Part shown: one piece after another, positions 1 to 27,125 of the stretch
How the letters are laid out: each line of letters starts with the position of its first letter
How positions within the stretch are numbered: position 1 is the stretch's first letter
DNA from: Ypsolopha sequella
Lineage: Eukaryota > Arthropoda > Insecta > Lepidoptera > Ypsolophidae
Direction of reading: 5' to 3'
Length of the DNA stretch: 64,000 bases
Assembly: GCA_934047225.1 (NCBI GenBank)
Contig: OW204005.1
Span: 20,716,396 to 20,780,395 of the forward strand
Translations under genes and position numbers: made by a program
Notes under the pieces: generated by a model
What the model saw: the letters and a program-made list of their open reading frames with translations, nothing else
The model's database searches: none
What the model was told of the DNA's origin: nothing

Positions 1-1278
1 AGGGGTCGCGCGTAGTCGTTTCGACCTACCTAATTTTCAAGCATAATAAAACAAAAATTTAGTAAGTAATTATTTCTTTTTAAGCAATATGTAAAACAAA
101 CCAAGGAATTAATCATTTATTTTTATATTTTAGAACTAATCTTCTCCTTCATCGTCATTTTCATCGACATTATAACATTCCCTGCAAATACATGCAGTAT
201 GGTCCCACGCAACTGAATCTGTGCGGCTTGGGGCATGCGAGGAATTGAATAAACAGTTTATTTGTTTGCGTGATGAACATATCACAAGCTACTAAAACTG
301 GTAAGCACGAAGATATATTCCAAAATAAAATGCAATTTTGAATTACTACACAATGTCTCAAAAACAGTTACATTCTCAGTCAATTTTTTCTTAATAATAG
401 TGTTGTAACCAGATAATCGCCTCATTTCACGGACTCAATTCGATTCCACGTGAAAATAATTAACTTGTTTTAATATTGATAAAATAATTGTAATGATCTG
501 TAATTAGCTTTTGTGAGACCAGTACACAAAAAGCCAAGTTTAAATTTCCTTTTTTTTTTGCAAATATAAACTTTTTAGATTTGAACATTTGCATATTTGT
601 AACGGTGTCGCGTATACCGAAAAATATAATATAATAATTGTGCTAAATAATGTTACATACCACTTAGCTTTTAAACTTATAGTTTACAAAAACAAAAAAT
701 ATATATATAAAAAACATGCATTTATTGCTTAAAGTCCCATTTTTTTTATTAATGAATTGGTTTGCAGGCAGTTTTCCATAAATCATCCTATCAATAGACA
801 GATTGGCTGGTAAGAAATATGGCAGTATATTTTTTTATAAGGCATGGAGCAATTTTTTCATCTTGAAGCCTACATATTTTTCTTACTGGCCAGTATTTTA
901 TATCTATCAACGTTCAGACCTGTATCTAATTTGAGGTCAGTGAAGTACAACATTACAAAATATTACTGGCACGTAAGAATTTCCATTTCAGATTCTTTTC
1001 GTAGAGAAAAAAAATTAAAAGCTGGTTTTAGCACCCGAAATATATTTCTATCGCCATATTGGAAGTCGTTGTGCTCCCGTTTGTTTTTAGTGTTTTTTTC
1101 TTGTGACTTTAGGCTTTACTTTTGAACTGTTTATATTTTCTTTCACGTTGACTTTGGCAATTATGTTTATTCTGGAAATTATAACCAATAAACTTGAAAA
1201 TATTTCAAACGATAACAAACTCAATATTTTGAATCGATTTCTCGTGAGAATCGGTTGACATAGTTACCGATTTGCATG
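1..1278. other. AT-rich stretch with no recognised gene
   Basis: Short open frames occur on both strands, the longest at 844-1125 (93 codons). None shows a family motif, and the composition is A/T runs throughout. I see no exon with good splice sites and no terminal repeats. Confidence 0.5.
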
Positions 1279-1286
1279 GTTCACAT
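1279..1286. repeat. 8-bp target-site duplication, left copy
   Basis: The sequence gttcacat immediately precedes the first terminal inverted repeat at 1287. The same 8 bp follow the last terminal repeat at 7744-7751. Eight-base duplications are typical of P and hAT transposases. This pair encloses both tandem copies together, not each one separately. Confidence 0.85.
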
Positions 1287-1714
1287 CTCAGAATAAGGAA
1301 TACAAATAGAAGCCTGGCTAAAATAAGAACTGGGTATTAGCCATTGTACTCATCTAACGTAAATTACTCCTGTGTACGAGTGAATGACACGACGAACCGC
1401 ACTTACTTTATATTTTTTCCTGGTGTGTCACTAGATTGAACCAAACAAATGTCAGATGGATGTAATTTGGATGTATTTTAAAAATTATAATACCATCAAA
1501 TTAAATATGTCTCATCATTGTATCGTTGTGTTGTAATATCGTTCGTAGCGTGCATCACATCTTAATTTGGTGGCATCGCAATGTCTAATGCGTTTTGCGA
1601 AAGTTTACAGCTTCACCGAGAGAAATTAAATATTTTTGTGCTCTTCCTCTCAAAATTCGTGAAAGTGTGATTTATTATTGTTTGTGTTGATTGTTTTTTT
1701 AACATTGTAATAAA

Positions 1715-3996
1715 ATGTCTTGTGCGATTGAAGGCTGTAAATCGCATACAGGAAGAAAAGAAAACAACAATGAAGCAATATCATTTCATCGGTGAGTTCT
1801 GATAGTTTTTATGTTAATAAGTTGCAGGATCATACCTAAAACTCAGTAACAATAATAGTAGCTCTTGTAAATCATACTCGTGTTCAATTCTACACCGATA
1901 TTTACCTGTTTTATATAGATTTTCTGCCGACTATGAGAGGTTATGTTGGCTCGTCTCTTATACGAGTATACATACAAAGGTACCTTCATTTTTTTTTCCA
2001 GAATAGCTCTTGTTATTGTTATTTATCTCACGAAATTTCAGTTACCGAAAATCAATAGTTTTCTCAAAAAAAATTTTCAACTTTCGTAAAATAACCTCAA
2101 AAATTGTCTTAAGGTTCAATTTTAATTGATTTTATGACTTTTTTTTTGGTTGTGTTCCGAAACTGCTGTGAGTGACGCATTAAAATTGACGTAATTTAAT
2201 TTTTTTTGTTGTATTTCGCTAAAAATTGGCTCAAAGGACTAGTATCCAGGATATAAAAAAAAAAACCAATGCAGATATTTTGTTTTCTTCGTGATTTGAA
2301 TCAGAGCACCCGACTCCATGCAAAAAATAGGTTGAATAAGTTCCAAAACCGAATCAGAGCACCCCGACTCTATACAGTCTTGTGGGTACTACCCCTAGAG
2401 TGTATATAAAAAGCCGTAGGCGTGGAGGAAGGGCAGCCCTCGCCTGCTGTAACAAAGCATAGGCACCCGTGCGAGCCGTAGCGGCTGAGGCTGGTCGCCG
2501 AAGGCGACCAACAAGCCGAAGCTGCGAAGGTGAGCATGGGTGACTGTGCTTTGTTACGCAAGGGCGAAGGGGCTGCACTTTCCGCAACGCCGAAGCAATT
2601 GCAGAAGTCATATTGGGTCTTTAAAGTTAGGTTATGTTCAGTTTTTTTTTTTTTTTTTTCAAGAAACTAGTTTCATTACACCCTCTCCCCAGTGATCCCC
2701 CTCCCACTATACGTATACTTAATATTCGAGTTATTTTATCCTACATAAAACATAAAATAACCTTTTAATTTTGAAAAAAAATTATAAAAAAAAAACTATT
2801 GATTTCCGGTACCCCCCCCCTTAGGGGGGGGCTTATACCCCCCTCCCCCCCCCATCGCCCCCCCTAAACATATACATAGGTACATATACGTATATAAGAG
2901 TCCTTCCGTTATGTTTTTTCGTATAGTGATGTACTAAAGTCCGTGTGGCAAACTATCGAACATTGGTTCCCGCGGCAGCCGTGCATAAAGGATAATCCAT
3001 CTATCAAAAAAACATAGTTTCCAAGAACTCTGTAGATGGTGTTGAACTGACTACGTTGCTAGGTGCCAAAGCCAAAACGATTGAAAAAAAAAAACATTGC
3101 GTCACGTCACATACGCTCGTTGGTTGATGACATGTGTGCTGAGCATATTATATGCGAATGCTTTGTTATGGTCCGTCCAGGTTTAAAATGTACCATGGCT
3201 TGTACTCATTGCGCTTTACGACTTTCATCTTTAGGAAAAAGATGTATGCCTCCATTTTTATACAAATCTACAATGCACAGACTTCTCTTCTTTTTCTGTT
3301 GGGACATTTTCTTTCTGGCGTAGAAAACTCATAAAAAGACTGCTAATTATTATTTTTTTTTTGTTGTTATCATTTATTTATTTTCAAAATGTCATTGTGA
3401 TGTGATGTGACAATGACATTAATTACTTTTTTATGTACGTTTCGTTTAACGATCTCAAAATTACATCCAAGTGCAATAATCAAAAAATTATGTGACGTTC
3501 CGTTCCTTGCAGTAACGAATAAATATCGCTATATTTTTTTGTTACAGATTTCCAAAAAGGGAAGAATTAAAAAGTGAATGGCTTAGACGAATAATTTGAC
3601 CAAATTGGGCAATTAAAAAAAGCAGTCATATTTGTTCGAAACACTTTACGTCGGATTCTTTTGGACCAAACGAAAATTTTAAATGGAGACTTTTAAAAGC
3701 AGATGCCTTACCAACGTTATATTTACCAGATACAGACACATTGGTAACCTTTAAATAATTATGTATAATTGCATTATCAATCTTGTTTGTAGGTACGTGC
3801 TTGTACTATACTATAGTATATTAACTCGATAATTTTTCAATTTTAGGCAACAGAACCAGTACCTATGGATGTCTGTGGTTTAGAAAAGTGCATATTTCTA
3901 TGTTCGCAAATCGTTCTGAAAGGCCTGTTCGTTCACGTTACTGCCGTGATCGACTTCACGAAGAAATTCCGCAGATCAAGACATTTTCGTACTTAG
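1715..3996 (+). pseudogene. THAP-domain protein of tandem copy 1, with premature stop
   Basis: Three exons join in frame: 1715-1791, 3548-3743 and 3847-3996, with GT-AG borders (donors GTGAG and GTAACC). The product starts MSCAIEGC and has the THAP zinc ligands: Cys-x4-Cys at the start, then Cys-x2-His in ICSKHF. It also has the AVPTIF-like box as ALPTLY. THAP domains bind DNA and form the N-terminus of P-element transposases. Exon 2 carries an in-frame TGA after LRRII, so the frame is broken even when spliced correctly. Exon 3 continues about 50 codons to a TAG with no further recognisable domain. The first intron is enlarged by a separate 960-bp insertion. Confidence 0.7.
1948..2907. mobile_element. 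960-bp insertion with 8-bp duplication inside copy 1
   Basis: Copy 2 has an uninterrupted site here (ggttatgttttttcg). Copy 1 has gttatgtt at both 1940-1947 and 2908-2915. The ends form a weak inverted repeat: each starts GG, then five bases, then CTCTTATA. The inside includes a GC-rich block near 2410-2600 with its own small hairpins, and a C-rich run near 2810-2865. The 8-bp duplication suggests a hAT- or P-type transposase. No ORF in it is convincing. It arrived after the two tandem copies had separated. Confidence 0.65.
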
Positions 3997-4941
3997 TGGT
4001 TGACAAAAAAAGTACTTTGACAGGGTAGTTCTATCGTGAAATGAATTTTGGGAATGCTTATTGACTTGAACTGCGCATAATTTGATTTCTTATTACAGGT
4101 TATTACGTATTTTAATCGTTCATTATTTGTTATTAGTTTTTATTCAAGATAAGTTGTTGTTTATTTGATAGAAATAAAAAAAAATTGAAATTACCTCTGT
4201 AGTAATTGCGCTGTCATCGCTCATCATTGACATAATATTATTATTACGAATCCTATAAGTCTATGATTATTATGATTTCTATTGTTGCGATTAATTCCTT
4301 CCTCCTTGATTGAACAAAGACGCAACATCAACGAACATCTTATTTGATTGAGTTAAGAGGCGACTTAAAAAGTATCCACTTAAATGGTTTACGGTTGTAT
4401 CTCTGATACAAGCTACAGCATTTTTTGTACTAGAAACAAGCACAATTTTGGACTTAACTTATGTACCTACCTGCCTACGATATAGTAATTTGTACTTAAT
4501 AAAAAATATTATGCTAAACGAAAGATATCCTTTTATTAATTTCTTATTTACACAATATAACATGTGTCCCACTGGGGTAGACAGAGACCACTTTGCTATT
4601 AATTCTCTTGGCCTCCTTCCAAAGCAAGAGGATGTCACCAGAAAGGTCGGTGCCTCCTGCATTCTCTTTTTTTTTCACACTTTGATACGATATAATGTGT
4701 GGTAAGGAGATTGGTCGCGGTTCATTTCGATTTGGTTTATTTATCGTAGTCAAAAATCGACATTGTTACATCACTAGCAAAGCAACGAACTAGTGACAAT
4801 CTACCTAATTAAGAAAAAACTAATACATATCCATCTCTCTCTAACGCACTAGAATGTCGTAAGAAAATCAAGGATAGGTGTCTTTCTCCGCGTATTATTT
4901 TAGTCAGGTTTCTATTTGTATTCCTTATTCTGAGGTTTAAG

Positions 4942-7743
4942 CTCAGAATAAGGAATACAAATAGAAGCCTGACTAAAATAAGAACTGGGCATTAGCCATT
5001 GTACTCATCTAACGTAAATTACTCCTGTGTACGAGTGAATGAAACAGCGGACCGCACTTACTTTATATTTTTTCCTGGTTTGTCACTAGATTGAACCAAA
5101 CAAATGTCAGATGGATGTAATTTGGATGTAATTTAAATATTATAATACCATCAAATTAAATATGTCTCATCATTGTATCGTTGTGTTGTAATATCGTTCG
5201 TTGCGTGCATCACATCTTAATTTGGTGGCATCGAAATGTCTATTGCATTTTGCGAAAGTTTACAGCTTCACCGAGAGAAATTAAATATTTTGGTGCTCTT
5301 CCTCTCAAAATTCGTGAAAGTGTGATTTATTATTGTTTGTGTTGATTGTTTTTTTAACATTGTCATAAAATGTCTTGTGCGATTGAAGGCTGTAAATCGC
5401 ATACAGGAAGAAAAGAAAACAACAATGAAGCAATATCATTTCATCGGTGAGTTCTGATAGTTTTTATGTTAATAAGTTGCAGGATCATACCTAAAACTCA
5501 GTAACAATAATAGTAGTTCTTGTAAATCATACTCGTGTTCAATTCTACACCGATATTTGCCTGTTTTATATAGATTTTCTGCCGACTATGAGAGGTTATG
5601 TTTTTTCGTATAGTGATGTACTAAAGTCCGTGTGGCAAACTATCGAACATTGGTTCCCGCGGCAGCCGTGCATAAAGGATAATAGATTAATGAGAGGTTT
5701 TCTTTTTGAGTATTAAAAAAAAAACATAGTTTCCAAGAACTCTGTAGATGGTGTTGAACTGACTACGTTGCTAGGTGCCAAAGCCAAAACGATTGAAAAA
5801 AAAAACATTGCGTCACGTCACATATGCTCGTTGGTTGATGACATGTGTGCTGAGCATATTATGTGCGAACGCTTTGTTATGGTCCGTCCAGGTTTAAAAT
5901 GTACCATGGCTTGTACTCATTGCGCTTTACGACTTTCATCTTTAGGAAAAAGATGTATGCCTCCATTTTAATACAAATCCACAAGGCACAGACTCTCTTC
6001 TTTTCCTCTTGGGACATTTTCTTTCTGGCTTAGAAAACTCATAAAAAGACTGCTAATTATTTTCTTCTTTTTCCTTGTTGTTATTATTTATTTATTTTCA
6101 AAATGTCATTGTGATGTGATATGACAATGACATTAATTACTTTTTAATGTACGTTTCGTTTTACGATCTCAAAATTACATCCAAGTGCAATAATCAAAAA
6201 ATTATGTGACGTTCCGTTCCTTGCAGTAACTTACCAAGTTCAGCGCCATCTATACAGCGACTAGGGAAGAGTAAAAAAAAAAGAAAAGAAAATCTCTCAT
6301 TGCAGCGCGAGTTAAAAGAAAAATAATGCCGAATAAATATCGCTTTATTTTTTTGTTACAGATAAAAGGGAAGAATTAAAAAGTGAATGGCTTAGACAAA
6401 TAATTTGACCAAATTGGGCAATTAAAAAAAGCAGTCATATTTGTTCGAAACACTTTACGTCGGATTCTTTTGGACCAAACGAAAATTTAAAATGGAGACT
6501 TTTAAAAGCAGATGCCTTACCAACGTTATATTTACCAGATACAGACACATTGGTAACCTTTAAATAATTATGTATAATTGCATTATCAATCTTGTTTGTA
6601 GGTACGTGCTTGTACTATACTATAGTATATTAACTCGATAATTTTTCAATTTTAGGCAACAGAACCAGTAGCTATGGATGTCTGTGGTTTAGAAAAGTGC
6701 ATACTTCTGTGTTCGCAAATCGTTCTGAAAGGCCTGTTCGTTCACGTTACTGCCGTGATCGACTTCACGAAGAAATTCCGCAGATCAAGACATTTTCGTA
6801 CTTAGTGGTTGACAATAAAAGTACTTTGACAGGGTAGTTCTATCGTGAAATGAATTTTGGGAATGCTTATTGACTTGAACTGCGCATAATTTGATTTCTT
6901 ATTATACGTTATTAGGTATTTTAATCGTTCATTATTTGTTATTAGTTATTATTCAAGATAAGTTGATGTTTAACCGATAGAAATAAAAAAAAAATTAAAT
7001 TACCTCTGTAGTAATTGCGCTGTCATCGCTCATCATTGACATAATATTATTATTACGAATCCTGTAAGTCTATGATTATTATGATTTCTATTGTTGCGAT
7101 TAATTCCTTCCTCCTTGATTGAACAAAGACGCGACATCAACGAACATCTATTTGATTGAGTTAAGAGGCGACTTAAAAAGTATCCACTTAAATAGTTTAC
7201 GGTTGTATCTCTGATACAAGCTACAGCATTTTTTGTACTAGAAACAAGTACAATTTTGGACTTAACTTATGTACCTACCTGCCTACGATATAGTAATTTG
7301 TACTTAATAAAAAATATTATGCTAAACGAAAGATATCCTTTTATTAATTCCTTATTTACACAATATAACATGTGTCCCACTGGGGTAGACAGAGACCACT
7401 TTGCTATTAATTCTCTTGGCCTCCTTCCAAAGCAAGAGGATGTCACCAGAAAGGTCGGTGCCTCCTGCATTCTCTTTTTTTTTCACACTTTGATACGATA
7501 TGATGTGTTGTAAGGAGATTGGTCGCGGTTCATTTCGATTTGGTTTATTTATCGTAGTCAAAAATCGACATTGTTACATCACTAGCAAAGCAACGAACTA
7601 GTGACAACCTACCTAATTAAGAAAAAACTAATACATATCCATCTCTCTCTAACGCACTAAAATGTCGGTAAGAAAATCAAGGATAGGTGTCTTTCTCCGC
7701 GTATTATTTTAGCCAGGTTTCTATTTGTATTCCTTATTCTGAG
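4942..7743 (+). mobile_element. THAP-type (P-like) DNA transposon, tandem copy 2
   Basis: This 2802-bp copy has the same terminal inverted repeats and is nearly identical to copy 1 over most of its length. It lacks the 960-bp insertion. It has a roughly 110-bp extra segment near 6230-6340 and a small extra block near 5684-5710. Both copies contain a short palindrome built from aatgtcattgt, near 3389-3421 and 6100-6132. The right end at 7743 is followed by gttcacat, matching the duplication left of copy 1. Confidence 0.75.
5370..6805 (+). pseudogene. THAP-domain protein of tandem copy 2, more decayed
   Basis: The exons are 5370-5446, 6362-6552 and 6656-6805, matching those of copy 1. Exon 2 is 5 bp shorter at its start, which creates a TAA at the first complete codon after the splice. 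The TGA after the LRQII segment is shared with copy 1, so that stop predates the duplication. The Cys-x4-Cys and Cys-x2-His ligand codons and the ALPTLY box are still present, but no full THAP domain can be made from this copy. Confidence 0.7.
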
Positions 7744-7751
7744 GTTCACAT

Positions 7752-9076
7752 CCATAGATACGTTGCGATGACATATGTCAAAACGGACCTATTACATTGT
7801 GCTATGCAAAGTTGCTACCCATTTGCTTTCGAAGGGCTTGTCGCTGTATTTTAAGTAATTCAGGCTGGAATTTATTAATCTTGCTTTACGTGTGTCGCCG
7901 TCTAGTGAGGACATTCAAATGATTAAAAATATTATTCCTATAGGAGCAGACCTAACATGCCCTAACATGCCCTATTTAAAAAAAAAAAAAAAAAAAAATA
8001 GGGGCTTAATAAATCTCTCCGCGTAAGTGCTCCACCCAGTGGCAGGGCGTGGCGCAGGGAAAGATGTGAAGGCCGAACAACAGCCGGTGTGTAGATGCTA
8101 AACCTTGGTGTTCAAATACTCGTCGCACAGCATTTGCAGAGCTATGAATACTTGTGGTGGATTTTGGGAACTACTATGGTAGGCTAGGACTCAGTTGTCC
8201 GTCCATCTGTCCGCATTAATTAAACTGGCAGAAAAATCTTTAATTGTTCTGCTTTCAACAACCAACGGCATTTTGTGAAAATGTTTGACATTCAGAGTAA
8301 TTTGAACCTGCTGAATACGATGCTCCCCGGTGCCTCCCTCCCCAGCTTAGGTCCTCCCTCACCTCCTATAACGGTTCCCTTCAGAGCTGTCACATGGGCT
8401 GGATAAAAGTGCGAAATAAAACCGAAAATTTACAAAAAGTGAGCACGTCCGCGGACTGCTCGGATATTTTCGGATTTTGGCTTGGTCCGTGGAGTCCGCC
8501 TCGTCCGTTGTGTTTAACGAAATTATTATGGATGGTTTGATGAAAGATGCAAGTATAGCATGAAAAAATAATGTTACTCGATGGAGGTCATGACGATGAC
8601 GACTCTATTGAAGGCGTCGAAACACTAGAGGAAGTACTTTCGTTCACCGATTGAAGGAGTCGAAATATCAAATTTTAACATTGTATTTATTGAAATTTAA
8701 TAAATAACTCTCTTGAAGTAATTCAAAGGACTTTTTCGGACAAACTTCAGACCGGCTTTTTTCCCGAGATCGCTTTAGGCCTATCACTTTTAAAGGATCC
8801 TTCGTCAAGTATTGCCTACGGAAACTGGTCCATTATTACAACATGTCGTAATAAGGGATTCCTTTTCATACAAAATTGATATACATTATTTGACGTGAAA
8901 TTTAAAAACAAAACACTGATCAAAGAAAACTGATAGTGTAATAAAGCCGATTCTGAAGGCTTTAATTTTAGTTTAATTTTAATTTGCTAAAGTACGATCT
9001 TATGGAGGAGTATTTGTTCATGGCGGTCGATTCGACGTCGCGTGACCGCATGAAGGTTAAGTATGCTGATGTTTTT
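7752..9076. other. Intergenic DNA downstream of the GMC gene
   Basis: It holds a poly-A run near 7978-7999, as left by a retroposed sequence, followed by a GC-richer block near 8020-8110 that may be SINE-derived. I found no ORF with a recognisable domain. The last few hundred bases probably include the 3' untranslated region of the minus-strand GMC gene. Confidence 0.4.
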
Positions 9077-24224
<15,148 letters not shown>

Positions 24225-24236
24225 GTTTAATTAAAC

Positions 24237-24988
24237 CTGCAAAGAACGTTTCTCTGCTTTGTACTATTGTCAGAAAAAAAAAAGATAATAGAAAAAACGC
24301 TTTTTAATATCTCGTATTAAGCGTACTTGATTTATTTCTGAAACCTATTTTCCTCCAACATGCTCAAGAATTTTCACAATTGTTTTTATAAAAAATCTGG
24401 AAAGTGCCCCTTTTTTGCGCGAGGGGAAAATAAATGTATGAACATTCGTTTTACCCGCAACGCCAACTTTTAAAATTAGAAACCTAGGGGGGGAAATTCC
24501 ATAAAGCTATATACTACACGACTACTCGTGTTTCAACACAGTTTTTTTATCTACACTCATATCGTAAAATCTTAATTATGATCTCAAAAATTGTGCATAA
24601 TGATATTTTTTTTTACAAACGTCTCTAATACAGAAAAAAATATAAAGTACACTGAACAAAATAATGCTTTAAAATTACTTTTTCTGCTATAAAAGAACAG
24701 TTACACGAAATAGAAAGGCAAAGATAACTTAGTCCATACAGTAATGATTGAGGTTTTAATATCTTACACCAATGAGGTTTTTATTATACGTACAAAACAA
24801 TACATTGCGGAAGGAGGTTACGATTCAACTTTTTTCGGCAATTTATTGTCTATGGCAGCGCGAGCTAGGGCGGCTAGCGCGGCGCGCACATGTGCAGTTG
24901 ACATTTTATTTTGGCGCCATACCACAGTAGTTTACCAAAAGGAAACTTGATAATTTTTCGTAGGTTTCAAGAAGTTTTATACTATAAA
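24237..24988. other. No gene seen
   Basis: AT-rich DNA just upstream of the first coding exon of the GMC gene. An AG at 24237-24238 (minus-strand sense) before the start exon is conserved in the paralogue at 46559, so a 5' untranslated exon and promoter may lie here, but I cannot place them. Confidence 0.4.
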
Positions 24989-25320
24989 ATGTCTACTGAT
25001 AGCAGTGATTCTGTTCATAACTTGACTCCACCTGATGTTCTCCAAACGGCGACGAAAATGATAAACAGTCTACACCTAGAAAAATCGAAAAAATCTAACG
25101 ACCGATGCTTTCAAGAATTGTTGGAGTGGAAAATGCTTAAAAAGGTCACGTCATTCTCTGAAAACGTGTTATTGGCCTACTTCAAAGACTTATCGGATAG
25201 ATTAAGAGTTTGTCCTTATGGACGAAATACTTCATGATTAAAAGTACACTGAGTATTTACAATATCCAAGGTGGAAACAATTATTACCTAATAATAAATT
25301 ATGTAATTTTGTTGTTGTTC
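24989..25320 (+). pseudogene. N-terminal fragment of a Crypton-like tyrosine recombinase
   Basis: The 82-codon ORF starts MSTDSSDS and contains TSFSENVLLAYFKDLSD. This resembles the N-terminal core-binding part of insect Crypton-type tyrosine recombinases, where a similar stretch precedes KPSTLWSxYSMLKSTL. That continuation is present here in another frame (LWTKYFMIKSTL) from about 25203. A single frameshift therefore separates the two parts. No catalytic domain (Arg-His-Arg-Tyr) follows. The family call comes from memory of the motif and is moderate. Confidence 0.45.
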
Positions 25321-26361
25321 TAAATATTGTGTTTTATTTAAAATTGATACCTGTTGCATGAGTGTAGATAAATTAGTGTTTGAAACTGCACATAATCTCG
25401 TGTTTTAATACTCTCTTAATGTGCCAATTTCATAAACAACTATTATCACACTCTGTGACAAGCAAAGGTATTCAAGACTTTAGTCTTTTCTTACATAGCA
25501 GTTTTGTTTTTACATTTTTCCACAGACTGTGTATTATTAATTTCTTCGTGGAAAATTAAAGAGAATTTCGCTATCTGTAGCGGCAGCATCCAATTTTGGT
25601 GAGTCCATAGAACTAGGTTCTTATACCATGGGTGAGGCCCAACCTTTTTTTTCTTAGAACGTCTATGATGAATAACAGAATATTTAAAAGTTTTGAGAAA
25701 ATGGCAAAGTCAGTTCATAATAAATATTTTGAGGAATACGTTACAGTGAAGAAAAAAGCCAATTTGGTCATAGAAAACTCGCTTTTAGCAAGGAAAGGTA
25801 TTACCGAGTAATTAGGGTATCGCCTGACTGGTTGGTAATATAGCAGGTCTTACTAAGGCCTCGGCCTGCTTGTTTAACTCATCAGGCAATACTTCTTCTT
25901 ACTTTTACTTATATTATTATATACTTATATTACTTATACTTCTTTACACTGCTCGGATATTCTGTACTATTATTTTCGTGGAGGGAAAGTTGCTAGATTT
26001 CTGATGGAAAGTTTACTTACCTGTATTTTTTTTCATAAATACTTTCAATAAAGCCAAATACATAAAACAAAACGTGAACACTTTTGATTCATAACAACAC
26101 CAATGGTCATTTGAAACTGTGCAATGCGCTTTTTATATCTACCAACAGGCGTAATTGAAAACGCTTTGAATAATAATTATTCAGCTGTTAGACAACTAAA
26201 TTAAACAATATAAAACAAAATAAATAATCAATGCTATAAATAATCTATAGTTGGATGATATCACAAATCACAAACGTCAGCACATAATAATATGTGTTCT
26301 AATTAATTATGCGATTTCAAGACAAGGCAACCTCTAGGTATATTTTTATTTATAGATATAA
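25321..26361. other. No gene seen
   Basis: AT-rich intergenic DNA. Short open frames lack motifs and no terminal repeats were noted. Confidence 0.4.
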
Positions 26362-26755
26362 TAGTAGTTTATGCTACAAGGGCGCAAAGGAATAAATTAC
26401 GAGGACGATTTAAAAGACGAGCGTAGCGAGTGTTTTAAACGTAACCGAGTAATTTATTGCTCTTACGCCCGTGTATCATACTACGTTTTTCAATGCATAG
26501 TGTGAGGAAATGAAAACAAATATAATCTTGTAAACTTTAAATTATGATTGGCTCAAAAGGATTGTATCCAGAGTCGTTAAACAGTGGAAAAAAAGTATAA
26601 CATCTATGGTACACGGGAAAGGCTGCAGGTTAGCCAACCATTGCAAACAAATTAAAAAAAAATAATAATAATAAAGCCCTAGGGCAAAATAATCGACTTT
26701 CTGTTCGGTTTTGATGCATAAAAAGTGGGCCTTTACGAGCACATGCATTGAAAAA
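26362..26755. mobile_element. Two adjoining short inverted-repeat elements, copy 1
   Basis: The first part, about 26362-26485, has imperfect inverted ends (tagtagtttatgctacaagg against a complement ending at ctacg). The second, 26486-26755, is bounded by tttttcaatgcat and atgcattgaaaaa. The same two-part unit recurs at 31891-32285 with high identity, so the pair spread together or was duplicated. No coding content. Confidence 0.65.
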
Positions 26756-26780
26756 TAATATAGAGTGGACCTCCTTGGAA

Positions 26781-27125
26781 GGTGGTAGATCTGATGCCGG
26801 GCTTGATTGTGGAAGTACCACCATCTTACTTGGAGACCCCCTCGAAGTAATTCGGGGGAGAGTAAGAGGACAGCTCACAGGCAAAAAACCAGGAGGCCCA
26901 CCATGCCTGGGACCGATGGATGGTGGTATATCCATCCTTAATAGCCGGGCCTTATATGGAACTGACTGGTGACGGGCAGCGGCATCACTGGTGCGAGGGT
27001 TCCAGCACCGCGCTCACCAATCCACCTGCCCAGCGTGTGTGAGTATGGGCAATTCTTCCAGGATGACCGCCGGGAGTGGCAAAGTCCTGGAAAGGCTTAT
27101 GGAAAGGCTGATGGATGGATGGACG
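26781..27125 (+). mobile_element. SINE-like repeat with RTE-type tail, copy 2
   Basis: Nearly the same text as 21831-22183, but the tail is shortened: a cttatggaaaggctgatgga junction replaces the full cagcagtggac block. An open frame at 26748-26972 is incidental. Confidence 0.6.

Larger units (their letters stand above)
1287..4934 (+). mobile_element. THAP-type (P-like) DNA transposon, tandem copy 1
   Basis: The copy begins CTCAGAATAAGGAATACAAA and ends with its reverse complement at 4934. The inverted repeats match over about 40 bp with two mismatches. It is 3648 bp long, of which 960 bp is a later insertion at 1948-2907. The only recognisable coding content is a spliced THAP-domain ORF; no catalytic transposase core was seen, so it is probably a non-autonomous or decayed relative of P elements. 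A second copy follows head to tail after the 7-bp spacer gtttaag. P-like assignment rests on the THAP domain and the 8-bp target duplication. Confidence 0.75.

Noticed and set aside
2354..2611. 85-codon Arg/Ala-rich minus-strand ORF
   Set aside because: It falls in the GC-rich block of the 960-bp insertion; composition alone explains the open frame and no homology is recognisable.
2810..2865. C-rich runs as a possible G-quadruplex switch
   Set aside because: The runs are homopolymeric and confined to one insertion copy; nothing suggests a regulatory role.
3063..3334. 86-codon Cys-rich ORF (also in the second tandem copy at 5768)
   Set aside because: The Cys spacing matches no finger I know, the two copies differ in length and reading context, and it lies in the THAP intron.
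4459..4753. Overlapping open frames of 67-85 codons on both strands, repeated at 7267-7561
   Set aside because: They recur only because the transposon copy is duplicated. No motif is present and every strand is partly open, as expected in this composition.
26748..26972. 74-codon ORF with Gly-rich sequence, also at 40469-40669
   Set aside because: It is part of the SINE-like repeat and is not conserved as a frame in all copies.
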